Assembly (NCBI RefSeq): GCF_020819555.1
Contig: NZ_JAJHJB010000005.1
Span: 122,610 to 186,609, forward strand
DNA length: 64,000 nucleotides
Source of the DNA: Pelosinus baikalensis
GTDB lineage: Bacteria; Bacillota; Negativicutes; DSM-13327
Direction of reading: 5' to 3'
Below the pieces are notes generated by a model, which saw nothing but the letters and a program-made list of their open reading frames with translations, searched no databases and had not been told where the DNA came from. A program made the translations under genes and the position numbers. Within the stretch, counting starts at the first letter, position 1; every line of letters begins with the position of its first letter. Positions 28,428-37,030 of this stretch are shown here, in pieces.

Positions 28428-28554
28428 AAGAAGGAAAGTTATAGGTTTATAGAGAATTTTTACAATAGGTATAGGATTGTCTGATAATTATATATAGTGG
28501 GATACAATTAGCTAAGATGCAATAGAAATTGGAGTAATGTTAGGAGCAATAAAT

Positions 28555-28989
28555 ATGAAAAATACTACAGAGTGTTTAAAGGAGAACCTCGTTACCATTT
28601 ATGATGAAAACCCGTATATCAAGTTATTGGATATTTCAATTATACATGTGGAAGAAGGTAAGGTAGAACTTTGTATGCCTGTACTTACTGGTAAACATAC
28701 AAACCTGTATAATATCGCTCATGGTGGTGCCTTAGCTTCCTTGGCTGATTCAGCTATGGGAATCGCATGTGCGACTACCGGCAAAAAAGTGGTGACCCTT
28801 GAAATGAATATGAATTTTATTAAAGGAGCAGCAACTCAAGCCGCTATAAAAGCCATTGGAAAAGTCATTCATAATGGGAAAAATACAATGGTAGCAGAAA
28901 GTGAGATCGTAGATAGCCAGAATCAACTGCTGGCAAAAACCCGAGGCACATTTTTCGTTACAGGAATGTTTGAAGAAAATAAAGAATAA
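28555..28989 (+). CDS. PaaI-type hotdog thioesterase
   Basis: This is a 144-residue acyl-CoA thioesterase of the PaaI/4HBT fold. The core motif NIAHGGALASLADSAMGIAC near residue 55 includes the HGG turn and the downstream aspartate expected at the active site. The start at 28555 has AGGAG eight bases upstream. It stands alone before a strong hairpin. The substrate is probably a small acyl- or aryl-CoA. Confidence 0.9.
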   Translation: MKNTTECLKENLVTIYDENPYIKLLDISIIHVEEGKVELCMPVLTGKHTNLYNIAHGGALASLADSAMGIACATTGKKVVTLEMNMNFIKGAATQAAIKAIGKVIHNGKNTMVAESEIVDSQNQLLAKTRGTFFVTGMFEENKE

Positions 28990-28994
28990 ATCAT

Positions 28995-29024
28995 AAGCGC
29001 CTGACCACGTTGTGGCAGGCGCTT
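28995..29024. terminator. Terminator downstream of paaI-like gene (bidirectional)
   Basis: AAGCGCCTG and CAGGCGCTT form the outer stem, with ACCAC/GTGG inside. It lies six bases after the thioesterase stop and also just past the stop of the small minus-strand ORF at 29037-29105. Confidence 0.8.
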
Positions 29025-29036
29025 TATAAATGACGA

Positions 29037-29105
29037 TTATGTAGTTGGAAGATGGCGAATGCTGATGTTGCTGCCTAGAACATCGAAATTTTCTATCTTA
29101 TCCAT
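29037..29105 (-). CDS. Possible 22-residue peptide downstream of LexA-like boxes
   Basis: This short ORF encodes a 22-residue peptide beginning MDKIENFDVLG. GGGAGGG precedes the ATG at good spacing. A terminator follows the stop, and the LexA-like boxes lie 50-95 bases upstream on the same strand. It has no membrane character. I do not recognise it; it may be a real microprotein, the 5' remnant of a longer SOS gene, or chance. Confidence 0.4.
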   Translation of the reverse strand: MDKIENFDVLGSNISIRHLPTT

Positions 29106-29149
29106 CGTGTTCCCTCCCAGTGGTTCGTCGAAAAAGTTTTGAAATTCTC

Positions 29150-29199
29150 TTTACAAGAACGAATGTTTGCTTTACTATAAAAATACAAACGAATGTTCG
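29150..29199 (+). promoter_or_regulatory. LexA-like double operator overlapping a promoter
   Basis: TTTACA at 29150 and TACTAT at 29173 (17-base spacer) form a plus-strand promoter. Two boxes of the Firmicutes SOS type CGAACNNNNGTTCG overlap it: AGAACGAATGTTTG at 29156, inside the spacer, and CAAACGAATGTTCG at 29186, at the likely transcription start. Their centres are 30 bases apart, about three helical turns. LexA binding is inferred. Confidence 0.72.
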
Positions 29200-29263
29200 T
29201 AATTGTTTTTTTGAAAAATTACACGAAACGATACAGCATAAGTCATAGTACACAACGAAATAG

Positions 29264-29602
29264 GTGATTATTTTCAATTGGGCAATACATATTATTATAG
29301 GGCTCTTTTTTAGTCTAGAATTTGCGGTACAACCAATGGATATTTTATTTATAGTGATTGGCAGTATACTGCCGGATATTGACCACCACAGATCGATGCT
29401 TGGCCGATTAAATATTTTTGTAGGTTTTATGAGTCATAGGGGGTTTTGTCATACATTGTTAGGATGTGCGGTCTTATCAATTCCTTTTTTATGTATAAAA
29501 GGGGCTGCGCCTTATGTATTCTTAGGAGGAATTTCTCATTTGTTTGGAGATGCGCTGCAATCTATATTTGGTTCAAAAATATTTAAGATTAAAGGCTGGT
29601 AA
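29264..29602 (+). CDS. YdjM-family membrane-associated metal-dependent hydrolase (PF04307-like)
   Basis: This 112-residue protein has two to three hydrophobic segments and the conserved histidine/aspartate motifs of the family. These are GSILPDIDHHRSMLG near residue 34, HRGFCHTLLG near residue 58 and GGISHLFGDALQ near residue 87. E. coli YdjM is a LexA-regulated inner-membrane protein of unknown function, and here too LexA-like boxes lie over the promoter. The GTG start at 29264 has only a weak binding site (GAAATAGG), so the exact start is uncertain. The protein is shorter than most family members but ends naturally. Confidence 0.82.
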   Translation: MIIFNWAIHIIIGLFFSLEFAVQPMDILFIVIGSILPDIDHHRSMLGRLNIFVGFMSHRGFCHTLLGCAVLSIPFLCIKGAAPYVFLGGISHLFGDALQSIFGSKIFKIKGW

Positions 29603-29615
29603 TTTAAATAAATTT

Positions 29616-29792
29616 TTATTGTGGAAATAGGATATTATAAATAAGTAGGACTCCGAGAGATAATCCAGAAAGAAGAAATAAACTTGCTTTTTTAGTTTGG
29701 GAAATTCTAAAATTATAGATTGCCACCCAAATGAGAGTAACAGACAGCAATATGCCACCTAACATGGAAGAGTAATAAATTAAATTTTCCAA
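29616..29792 (-). CDS. Small two-helix membrane protein, unknown
   Basis: This 58-residue hypothetical protein has two hydrophobic segments (about residues 9-26 and 38-55) separated by a short basic loop (RISQTKK). The TTG at 29792 has AAAGG nine bases upstream; the ATG nine bases earlier abuts that site. It is convergent with the YdjM-like gene. I do not recognise it. The 200 bases between it and the M16C gene hold only a hairpin-like stretch (29926-29966). Confidence 0.5.
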   Translation of the reverse strand: MENLIYYSSMLGGILLSVTLIWVAIYNFRISQTKKASLFLLSGLSLGVLLIYNILFPQ

Positions 29793-30000
29793 TTTGAACA
29801 TCCTTTCAAGCTCTAAAATATCATGGACATATAGTATATTTTCTCATTTTACTCTGCTAGCGTCAATCTTTTAATCCATTTAGCATATAGTATTGACGTG
29901 GAATCTTGAATCGTGCTCTAAAAAGCCCATATTGCAGGACGTTGTTCCTACAATAGCGAATATGGTATAAGAATGAAATTTTTTGAAAAGAGGTAATGGA

Positions 30001-32925
30001 ATGGATTTAATAAAAGGCAGTTTATATCATGGGTTTCGTTTGGAAGAGGAAGAAAAAATTGATGAAATAAGTTCGCTTGCCAGGAGATTCTATCATGAAA
30101 AAAGTGGCGCGCGATTGTTATATTTGCAAAATGATGATGATAATAAAGTTTTCTCCGTTACCTTTCGCACACCTCCGGAAGATAGTACAGGAGTTGCTCA
30201 TATTGTTGAGCATTCTGTATTGTGCGGCTCTCGTAAATTCCCCATGAAGGAACCTTTTGTTGAATTAGTAAAAGGTTCTTTGAATACTTATCTAAATGCT
30301 ATGACATTTCCTGATAAGACCATGTATCCCGTGGCAAGTCGTAATGTTAAGGATTTTCGTAATTTAATGGACGTATATTTGGATGCAGTTTTTTATCCGA
30401 ATATATATAATTCTCCAGAGACGTTAATGCAGGAAGGCTGGCATTATGAATTGGAGAATCCATTGGATGAAATCACTTATAAAGGCGTAGTTTACAATGA
30501 AATGAAGGGTGTTTTTTCTTCACCTGACGCGATATTGGAAAAGAAAAATTTTGAATCTTTGTTTCCTGATACGGCCTATGGTGTAGAATCAGGTGGTGAT
30601 CCTGAGTTTATTCCAGAGCTGACGCAAGAAAAATTTATAGATTTTCATAAGAAATATTACCATCCCTCCAATGGATATATCTTCTTATATGGAGATTTAG
30701 ATATACTTGATAATTTGAAGTTTTTAGATGAAGCATATTTAAGTAATTTTGAAAAAATTGAAGTGAATTCTCAAATTGCTTTGCAGCCTGCATTTAAAGA
30801 AAAAGTAGAAAATGTTTTTGAGTATTCGATCGCTCCTAGTGAAAATATAGAAGATAAAACGTTTTTAAGCAGAAATTTCGTATTGGGGCAAGCGACTAAT
30901 TCTGAGATTTGTCTAGCTTTTCAAATCTTAGAGTATCTACTCCTAGAAACTCCAGCTGCACCTTTGCGAAATGCCTTAATCGAAGCGGAAATTGGTAAAG
31001 ATGTAGTAGGGACTTTTGTGAAAAGCATACTACAGCCTACCTTCGGGATTGTTATTACAGGTGCCAATGAAAATGAAAAAGCAAAGTTTATTCAAGTTGT
31101 AGATGAAGAGCTGGAAAGACTAGTAAGAGAGGGTATTGATAAAGAATTAATTGAAGCATGCATTAACATTTTTGAATTTACGTTACGGGAAGCAAATTAT
31201 GGTACTCGTCCTAAAGGACTTGTCTATAATATTAAATGTATGGATAGCTGGTTGTATGACGCAAGTCCTTTCATTCATTTAGGGTATGAGGATGATTTAG
31301 TAAAAATAAAAGCAGCACTAAATACCAATTACTTTGAGCAGTTGATTGAGCAGTACTTGCTGAATAATAATCATCAAGCTTTGGTTATCTTAAAACCGAA
31401 GCATGGTCTAGCAGAAGAAAAAGATGAAGAACTACGCAAATACCTGGCTGAATATAAAGCATCTCTGTCTGATATTGAAATTAATGAGCTAGTAGAGCAA
31501 ACACAGCGTTTAAAAACATTACAAGAAACAGCAGATTCGCCAGAAGCCTTAGCGACCATTCCTCTACTCACTCGGCAAGATATAGAAGTAAAATCAGAAG
31601 AATTGATAGTAGTGGAGAAACAAGAATTAGGAGTACCTGTTTTGCTTCACCCACTTCGCACCAATGCCATTGCTTATGTGAATATGTATTTTGATACATG
31701 CTTGGTACCTCAACAATATTTACCGTATATGTACTTATTGTCAGAGATCTTAGGAAAGGTTTCAACAAAACAATATGAATACTCCGCGCTATCCAATGAA
31801 ATTAACAAGAATACAGGCGGTATTGTTTTTGATGTAGCAGTCTTCACAGAAAATGCTAATGATTCAAAATACTTACCGAAGTTTATAATCAAAGGCAAAT
31901 CCTTGGTGGAGAAGTTGCCTCAATTATTAAGACTAACAGAGCAGATCATTGCCCAGAGCCGCTTTGACAACAGTAAACGAATGAAGGAACTGATTCAAGA
32001 AATAAAATCCAATTGGGATATGAATTTGTTCCGCCGCGGGCAGCAACTGGCGACGAATCGTGTATTATCCTATTTTTCTCCTATTGCGCAGTATAATGAA
32101 GTAGGAATGTTAGCCTTTTATGATTTTGTAGCTGCATTAGAAAAAGACTTTGCGGCAAAGTCAGAAGAAGTTTATAAGAATCTTGAAACAGTAGCTGGTT
32201 TTATTTTTAATAAAGAAAATTTGTTGGTAAGCGTAACTGTAGAAGAAGAGAATTATAGTGAATTTCAAAAAGCATTTTCCGAATTTCACTCCTGCTTAGC
32301 ATCAACTACAGAAAAACCTGCTGTATATCATTTTGAAAATAGTCATTACAATGAAGGACTCATGACGTCTGGCAAAGTGCAGTATGTGGTTAAAGGAGCA
32401 AATTTCCGTAAGTTAGGGTATTCCTATCATGGAAGCTTAAAAGTGCTGGAAACCATTTTGCGTTATGACTACTTGTGGACGCGGGTACGTGTTCAAGGGG
32501 GAGCTTATGGCGGTTTTGCAAGATTAGAACGTAATGGAAATATGGTGCTTGGCTCGTATCGGGATCCAAATTTAAAAGAGACGTTAACTGTATATGATGA
32601 GACCGCAAATTATCTGCGTAATTTTTCTGTTGATCAAAGAGAGATGACCAAGTATGTGATTGGTACCATGAGTCAGTTGGATACACCTTTGACTCCATCA
32701 CAAAAAGGGGAGCGAGCAACTAATAATTATATTCGGAATATTTCTCAGGATATGATTCAACAGGAAAGAGATGAAATCTTAGCGACTAGGCAAGAAGATA
32801 TTTCTAAGCTGGCTGATTTGATGGAGGATGCCATGAAACAGAATCACTTGTGTGTGTTAGGAAATGAACAAAAAATCAAAGATAATAGCAATCTATTTGA
32901 GCATGTAACGAATATCTTAAAGTAA
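30001..32925 (+). CDS. M16C-family zinc metalloprotease (presequence protease/insulinase type)
   Basis: This 974-residue peptidase resembles PreP/Cym1 and the bacterial M16C enzymes. The inverted zinc motif HxxEH is at residues 67-71 (HIVEH), and a downstream glutamate ligand lies in the segment VVYNEMKGVFS near residue 170. Four M16 repeats and a C-terminal RVQGGAYGG segment are present. It probably degrades peptides inside a closing chamber. The start at 30001 has AGAGGT seven bases upstream. It is a single-gene unit followed by a strong terminator. Confidence 0.93.
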   Translation: MDLIKGSLYHGFRLEEEEKIDEISSLARRFYHEKSGARLLYLQNDDDNKVFSVTFRTPPEDSTGVAHIVEHSVLCGSRKFPMKEPFVELVKGSLNTYLNAMTFPDKTMYPVASRNVKDFRNLMDVYLDAVFYPNIYNSPETLMQEGWHYELENPLDEITYKGVVYNEMKGVFSSPDAILEKKNFESLFPDTAYGVESGGDPEFIPELTQEKFIDFHKKYYHPSNGYIFLYGDLDILDNLKFLDEAYLSNFEKIEVNSQIALQPAFKEKVENVFEYSIAPSENIEDKTFLSRNFVLGQATNSEICLAFQILEYLLLETPAAPLRNALIEAEIGKDVVGTFVKSILQPTFGIVITGANENEKAKFIQVVDEELERLVREGIDKELIEACINIFEFTLREANYGTRPKGLVYNIKCMDSWLYDASPFIHLGYEDDLVKIKAALNTNYFEQLIEQYLLNNNHQALVILKPKHGLAEEKDEELRKYLAEYKASLSDIEINELVEQTQRLKTLQETADSPEALATIPLLTRQDIEVKSEELIVVEKQELGVPVLLHPLRTNAIAYVNMYFDTCLVPQQYLPYMYLLSEILGKVSTKQYEYSALSNEINKNTGGIVFDVAVFTENANDSKYLPKFIIKGKSLVEKLPQLLRLTEQIIAQSRFDNSKRMKELIQEIKSNWDMNLFRRGQQLATNRVLSYFSPIAQYNEVGMLAFYDFVAALEKDFAAKSEEVYKNLETVAGFIFNKENLLVSVTVEEENYSEFQKAFSEFHSCLASTTEKPAVYHFENSHYNEGLMTSGKVQYVVKGANFRKLGYSYHGSLKVLETILRYDYLWTRVRVQGGAYGGFARLERNGNMVLGSYRDPNLKETLTVYDETANYLRNFSVDQREMTKYVIGTMSQLDTPLTPSQKGERATNNYIRNISQDMIQQERDEILATRQEDISKLADLMEDAMKQNHLCVLGNEQKIKDNSNLFEHVTNILK

Positions 32926-32975
32926 AGATATTGATAGAAGTGCATGAAGAGACAGTGTAGGGAAAGCCGGGCAAA

Positions 32976-33010
32976 AAAATAAGAGGGTGGTTTGACCACC
33001 CTCTTATTTT
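32976..33010. terminator. Bidirectional terminator
   Basis: AAAATAAGAGGGTGG pairs perfectly with CCACCCTCTTATTTT around TTTGA. It serves the M16C gene and the small minus-strand gene, whose stop codon lies at its edge. Confidence 0.88.
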
Positions 33011-33125
33011 ACTTGTTTTTATTTTCCTTCTTATCCTTAGGGCAAATTTCTTTGGCAAATTCTGTAGAAGCCTTTTGAGATTTGTTTTTATTTTCTTTGC
33101 AAGATTCGTTTTGACGTTTTTCCAT
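33009..33125 (-). CDS. Very small Lys/Asn-rich protein, unknown
   Basis: This 38-residue ORF begins MEKRQNESCKENKNKSQ and ends ECPKD-like, then KKENKNK; it is highly charged, with two cysteines about 20 residues apart. GGGGAGGTGAT lies at ideal spacing before the ATG, and the stop abuts a terminator, so the unit looks real. I do not recognise it. Divergent from rmuC. Confidence 0.6.
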   Translation of the reverse strand: MEKRQNESCKENKNKSQKASTEFAKEICPKDKKENKNK

Positions 33126-33251
33126 AATATCACCTCCCCGCCTATAGCTTACCCAAGAAGTACATTTAGAAAACGGGTTCCTAAAATATTTTTCCCTGAA
33201 ACAAATTTTATATGATATTCTTAGTAAAATAAAATAGTTGGAGGATTTATT

Positions 33252-34598
33252 TTGTCAACGGTGATGATAATGCTAATGTTTGGTCTTAATGGAATTATTA
33301 TTTTTCTTCTCATTACAGTACTGTTTCGACTTGGAAAGAATCAGCAGCAGGAGCTTGCTGCTCATCTGATAGGTATAGAAAAGGCAATCGAAAGAGTAGA
33401 ACGAATTGTAAAAGATGAAATGGCTAAGAACCGAGGAGAAAATAATCTTGTCGCCAGAGCATTGCGAGAAGAAGTAGCGAATACACTTAGTAAGTTAAAT
33501 GAATCAATTTTGAAACGGATGAATGAAAATACTACCGTGCAATTAACGCAATTAGAGACATTCTCTCAGCAATTACAGGGACTGACTCAAATGAATGAAC
33601 AAAAGTTAGAGCGTATGCGTGAAACGGTAGAAAAACAATTGCGGGTGCTTCGTGAAGAGAATGGCAGCAAACTTGAAGAGATGAGAAAAACGGTGGATGA
33701 GAAATTAAATCAGACGTTGGAAAAGCGTTTGGGAGAGAGTTTTAAGTTGGTTAGCGAAAGGTTAGAAATGGTACATAGAGGGCTAGGTGAAATGCAGACT
33801 CTGGCCTCTGGCGTTGGTGATCTAAAAAGAGTATTATCCAATGTCAAAACTCGTGGTATATGGGGCGAAATTCAATTGGAGAATTTATTAGAGCAAATTC
33901 TAACCATTGAACAGTATGCTAAAAACGTTGCAACGAAGCCAGGAAGCAATGATAGAGTAGAATTTGCGATTAAACTTCCTGGTCGTGATACAGAGGAAAG
34001 CATTGTCTGGCTGCCAATAGATGCAAAATTTCCACAAGAAGATTATCAACGATTATTAGAGGCTCAAGATCAAGCCAATGCTGTCTTAGCAGAAGAAGCA
34101 GCCAAGGCATTAGAAAATCGAATTAAAAGCGAAGCGAAAGATATTGCTAATAAATACGTCTGTGTTCCCCATACTACAGAGTTTGCAATTTTATTTTTGC
34201 CAATTGAAGGATTATATGCTGAAGTGTTGCGGCGCCCAGGGCTGTGTGATACCATTATGCGAAATTACAAGGTAATCATTGCAGGCCCTACGACCCTATC
34301 TGCGTTGCTTAATAGCTTGCAAATGGGTTTTAGAACGCTTGCAGTTGAAAAACGCAGTTCAGAAGTCTGGTCACTGCTTAGTGTTGTAAAAACTGAATTT
34401 GGCAAATTTGGCGATTTATTAGATAAAACCCATAAAAAACTGCAAGAGGCTAGTAACTCCATTGATGTAGCTGCCAGAAAGTCTCGCACCATAGAAAGGA
34501 AGCTTAAATCTGTACAAGAACTTCCTCAAGAGGAAGCATTAAATATGTTAGATGCAGCAAATGTTGCAGAAATAGCAGCTACTCAAGAAAAAGAATAA
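33252..34598 (+). CDS. rmuC: DNA recombination protein RmuC
   Basis: This 448-residue protein has an N-terminal membrane helix (about residues 2-25), a long coiled coil (about 30-180) and the RmuC nuclease-like domain. The latter contains NVKTRGIWGEIQLENLLEQ near residue 197, WLPIDAKFPQEDYQRL near residue 255, and CVPHTTEFAILFLPIEGLY near residue 300. RmuC limits inversions at short inverted repeats and is distantly related to restriction-type nucleases. The TTG start at 33252 has GGAGG seven bases upstream. Confidence 0.94.
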   Translation: MSTVMIMLMFGLNGIIIFLLITVLFRLGKNQQQELAAHLIGIEKAIERVERIVKDEMAKNRGENNLVARALREEVANTLSKLNESILKRMNENTTVQLTQLETFSQQLQGLTQMNEQKLERMRETVEKQLRVLREENGSKLEEMRKTVDEKLNQTLEKRLGESFKLVSERLEMVHRGLGEMQTLASGVGDLKRVLSNVKTRGIWGEIQLENLLEQILTIEQYAKNVATKPGSNDRVEFAIKLPGRDTEESIVWLPIDAKFPQEDYQRLLEAQDQANAVLAEEAAKALENRIKSEAKDIANKYVCVPHTTEFAILFLPIEGLYAEVLRRPGLCDTIMRNYKVIIAGPTTLSALLNSLQMGFRTLAVEKRSSEVWSLLSVVKTEFGKFGDLLDKTHKKLQEASNSIDVAARKSRTIERKLKSVQELPQEEALNMLDAANVAEIAATQEKE

Positions 34599-34614
34599 TA
34601 TATCTATGACAAGC

Positions 34615-34704
34615 GCCCAAAATTTGGCAGATCGATGCTGATTTTTGGGCACTTGGTCTATGCGTATTTCTTACAAAACATTTAAAGTATGCCGAATTTT
34701 AGGC
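34615..34704 (+). promoter_or_regulatory. Three copies of a putative activator site upstream of the lysine operon
   Basis: Imperfect palindromes of the pattern GCYGAATTTTMRGC lie at 34615-34628 (GCCCAAAATTTGGC, read on the minus strand as GCCAAATTTTGGGC), 34637-34650 (GCTGATTTTTGGGC) and 34691-34704 (GCCGAATTTTAGGC). They are 60-150 bases upstream of the -24/-12 promoter, the usual place for enhancer sites of sigma-54 activators. Related copies occur at 42150 and 42169. Confidence 0.65.
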
Positions 34705-34765
34705 ATTATTGATTCGTATAAGAATAGATACAGAGGAAATTCGCGGGGTGAGCAACTGTCTTAGG

Positions 34766-34783
34766 TTGGAACGTAATTTGCAT
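34766..34783 (+). promoter_or_regulatory. Sigma-54 promoter of kdd-kamB-reg-kamDE-kal-kce
   Basis: TTGGAACGTAATTTGCAT has the invariant GG at 34768 and GC at 34780, separated by exactly ten bases. It lies 160 bases before kdd. The 300 bases between rmuC and kdd hold no gene. Confidence 0.8.
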
Positions 34784-34944
34784 AGTAGTCTGTTAGTGAA
34801 GCAATGCTTTGCGTTATCAATTTGATAGTTGGAGGTGAGTCAATAATCCCTATCTAAATTTTAGCCTGTTTGAGGCTGCTGAGTTAAAAATATTAAAAGA
34901 GGATTATATTTCAAAAAAATAGAATATATTGGAGGATAATTAAT

Positions 34945-35985
34945 ATGACAAAAATAGGTTGTCCTTACGGTACTCATCGAGTAATAGAGCCTCAAGGTGT
35001 TTTGCCTCAGCCTGCATGGAAAATTGATAATACCATGGAAATCTATGATAATGAGCTGCTAATTGAAGTTGATACCTTAAATATTGATGCGGCAAGTTTT
35101 ACGCAGATCAAAAAAGGTGCCCAGAACGATATAGCTGTTATGGAGCGAATGATGCTTGATATTGTGGAAAAGCGGGGAAAACATCATAATCCTATTACTG
35201 GCTCTGGTGGAATGCTAATGGGAACGGTAAGTAAAATTGGGCCTGCATGGACAGGGAATGTACCCGTAAAGGTGGGAGATCGAATTGCTACGTTAGTTTC
35301 TTTATCATTAACTCCATTAAAAATTCGGAAAATTAGAAAAATTCATATTGAAAAAGAACAGGTTGAAGTTGATGCCCAGGCCATTTTATTCAGTAGCGGT
35401 ATCTATGCAGTATTACCTTTAGATATGTCCCCATCCTTAGCCTTGGCGATCTTGGATGTAGCAGGTGCACCAGCACAAACTGCTCATTTAGTACGACCAG
35501 GGCAAAATGTACTCATCATTGGCGGCGGTGGCAAATCGGGTATGCTTTGTTTGTATGAGGCGAAGAAGAGAGCAGGAGTAACTGGCAGGGTGATTGGCAT
35601 AGGTTCAAGTAAAGGCAGTTGTGATAGAATGCGGCATCTAGGCTATGCCGATGAAGTATTGCAAGTAGATGCTACAGATCCGCTGCAAGTAATGAAAGCT
35701 GTGTCTGAGGTTACGAACGGTCAGATGGTAGATGTCACAATCAATTGCGTTAATATACCTAATACTGAAATGGCCTCTATTATGGCTACAAAAGATAGAG
35801 GAACTGTATATTTCTTTAGCATGGCGACCAGCTTTACAGGTGCTGCTCTCGGGGCTGAAGGCATAGGCAAAGACGTAACTATGTTAGTGGGTAATGGTTA
35901 TTGCCGAAATCATGCAATCGTTGCCTTAGAAACAGTACGAGAAAGTCCCATTCTCTGGCAAGTATTTCATGAGCTTTATGCTTGA
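34945..35985 (+). CDS. kdd: L-erythro-3,5-diaminohexanoate dehydrogenase
   Basis: This enzyme oxidatively deaminates 3,5-diaminohexanoate to 3-keto-5-aminohexanoate in lysine fermentation, reducing NAD(P)+. The 346-residue protein begins with the family segment GCPYGTHRVIEPQGVLPQPA and has a nucleotide-binding glycine-rich loop in VLIIGGGGKSGMLCLYEA near residue 187. It is the first gene of the sigma-54-controlled cluster, and its stop overlaps the kamB start (TTGA). Identity rests on the family pattern and the full pathway context. Confidence 0.93.
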   Translation: MTKIGCPYGTHRVIEPQGVLPQPAWKIDNTMEIYDNELLIEVDTLNIDAASFTQIKKGAQNDIAVMERMMLDIVEKRGKHHNPITGSGGMLMGTVSKIGPAWTGNVPVKVGDRIATLVSLSLTPLKIRKIRKIHIEKEQVEVDAQAILFSSGIYAVLPLDMSPSLALAILDVAGAPAQTAHLVRPGQNVLIIGGGGKSGMLCLYEAKKRAGVTGRVIGIGSSKGSCDRMRHLGYADEVLQVDATDPLQVMKAVSEVTNGQMVDVTINCVNIPNTEMASIMATKDRGTVYFFSMATSFTGAALGAEGIGKDVTMLVGNGYCRNHAIVALETVRESPILWQVFHELYA

Positions 35986-37007
35986 AGATGATGTTAAATT
36001 GGAATGAATTTTTAATAGAAACTCCTAAGGTTTTAACGATTATTGGTATGGCGAAAAATGTAGGCAAGACAGTAACTTTGAATTATATGCAAAAAGCTTT
36101 ATATGCACAAGGCATAGCCTTAGGACTGACATCAATTGGGAGGGATGGAGAAAGCTTTGATGCTTTGACTCATTTAGCGAAACCTTCGATTGTTGTGCAG
36201 CCTCAAACAATAGTGGCTACTGCTGAAAAGGTTATTATAGACCCGAACCTATGGGATTATCTCCAGCAAACAGATATTTGCACGCCTCTTGGTAATGTGG
36301 TTATTTTGAAAGCAAAGTCTGTGAATCAGGTAGTTTTGGCGGGACCAAGCAAAAATGAAGATGTAAGGCAATTATTACAATGTTTAACTCGCTGGGGAAC
36401 AAGGTGTACACTGATTGATGGGGCCTTTGACCGGCAAAGTTCTGCTGATCCTTTGGTTAGCAGCCAAGTTGTTTTAGCTACTGGAGCAACCTTAAGCCGT
36501 GATGTAGAGGAATTACTTCATATCACTACATGTCGCGTAGAGCAATTAACGATACCAAAGTGCAACGATGATTATCTTAAACTATATCATCATTCAAAAG
36601 CTAAAGTGCTGGTGATTGGTCATAATCAATGTCAGGAACATTTTGTGAGTACCTCTCTCTTAAGTATTACGCAGTGGCTAACAATATTGGAGGACGATTG
36701 TTCTGTTCTTATTATTAAAGGAGCGATGGGAGAAGGGTTAGCTCAGGCTTTGCTAAAAAAACAACGGATTCCTATCGTAGTGGTTCAGGATGGTAGTAAA
36801 ATTTTCATTACAGTTGGTTTATGGCGGCAGCTAAGAGCTCGTAATATACAGGTTCAGGCTGTACAGCCAATTTCTTTATTAGGGGTAACGATAAATCCAA
36901 CCTATCCAGGAGGCAAAGGCATTGACCCAGGTGTTTTGCTTCAGAAGATGGGTGCAGCATTAGCGCCTATACCTGTAATGGATGTGGTACAAGAGAGAAA
37001 ATTCTAA
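35982..37007 (+). CDS. kamB: P-loop protein of the lysine fermentation cluster (KamB-like)
   Basis: This 341-residue protein has a clear Walker A loop, GMAKNVGKT, at about residues 22-30. Proteins of this kind accompany kamDE in lysine-fermenting bacteria and are named as a subunit of a lysine 5,6-aminomutase reactivase, which would exchange damaged cobalamin. I assign the name from position and P-loop, not from a database match. Its usual MutS-like partner KamC is not visible in the window. Start: TTG at 35982 overlapping the kdd stop, or ATG at 35988/35991; the binding site is weak for all. Confidence 0.72.
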   Translation: MKMMLNWNEFLIETPKVLTIIGMAKNVGKTVTLNYMQKALYAQGIALGLTSIGRDGESFDALTHLAKPSIVVQPQTIVATAEKVIIDPNLWDYLQQTDICTPLGNVVILKAKSVNQVVLAGPSKNEDVRQLLQCLTRWGTRCTLIDGAFDRQSSADPLVSSQVVLATGATLSRDVEELLHITTCRVEQLTIPKCNDDYLKLYHHSKAKVLVIGHNQCQEHFVSTSLLSITQWLTILEDDCSVLIIKGAMGEGLAQALLKKQRIPIVVVQDGSKIFITVGLWRQLRARNIQVQAVQPISLLGVTINPTYPGGKGIDPGVLLQKMGAALAPIPVMDVVQERKF

Positions 37008-37030
37008 TACTCGGTATTGGGGGGAGTAGA

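Noticed and set aside
28573..28989. Kal-like ammonia lyase for the hotdog protein
   Set aside because: It has the PaaI motif with HGG and is far from the lysine cluster; the Kal role belongs to 40848-41237.
34613..34652. Terminator of rmuC formed by GCCCAAAA and TTTTGGGC
   Set aside because: The arms can pair, but no T run follows and the two halves match the activator-site pattern found again at 34691 and 42169. I prefer operator repeats, though both uses are possible.
34651..34945. Lysine riboswitch before the lysine genes
   Set aside because: None of the conserved L-box segments is visible in this leader or in 42183-42426.
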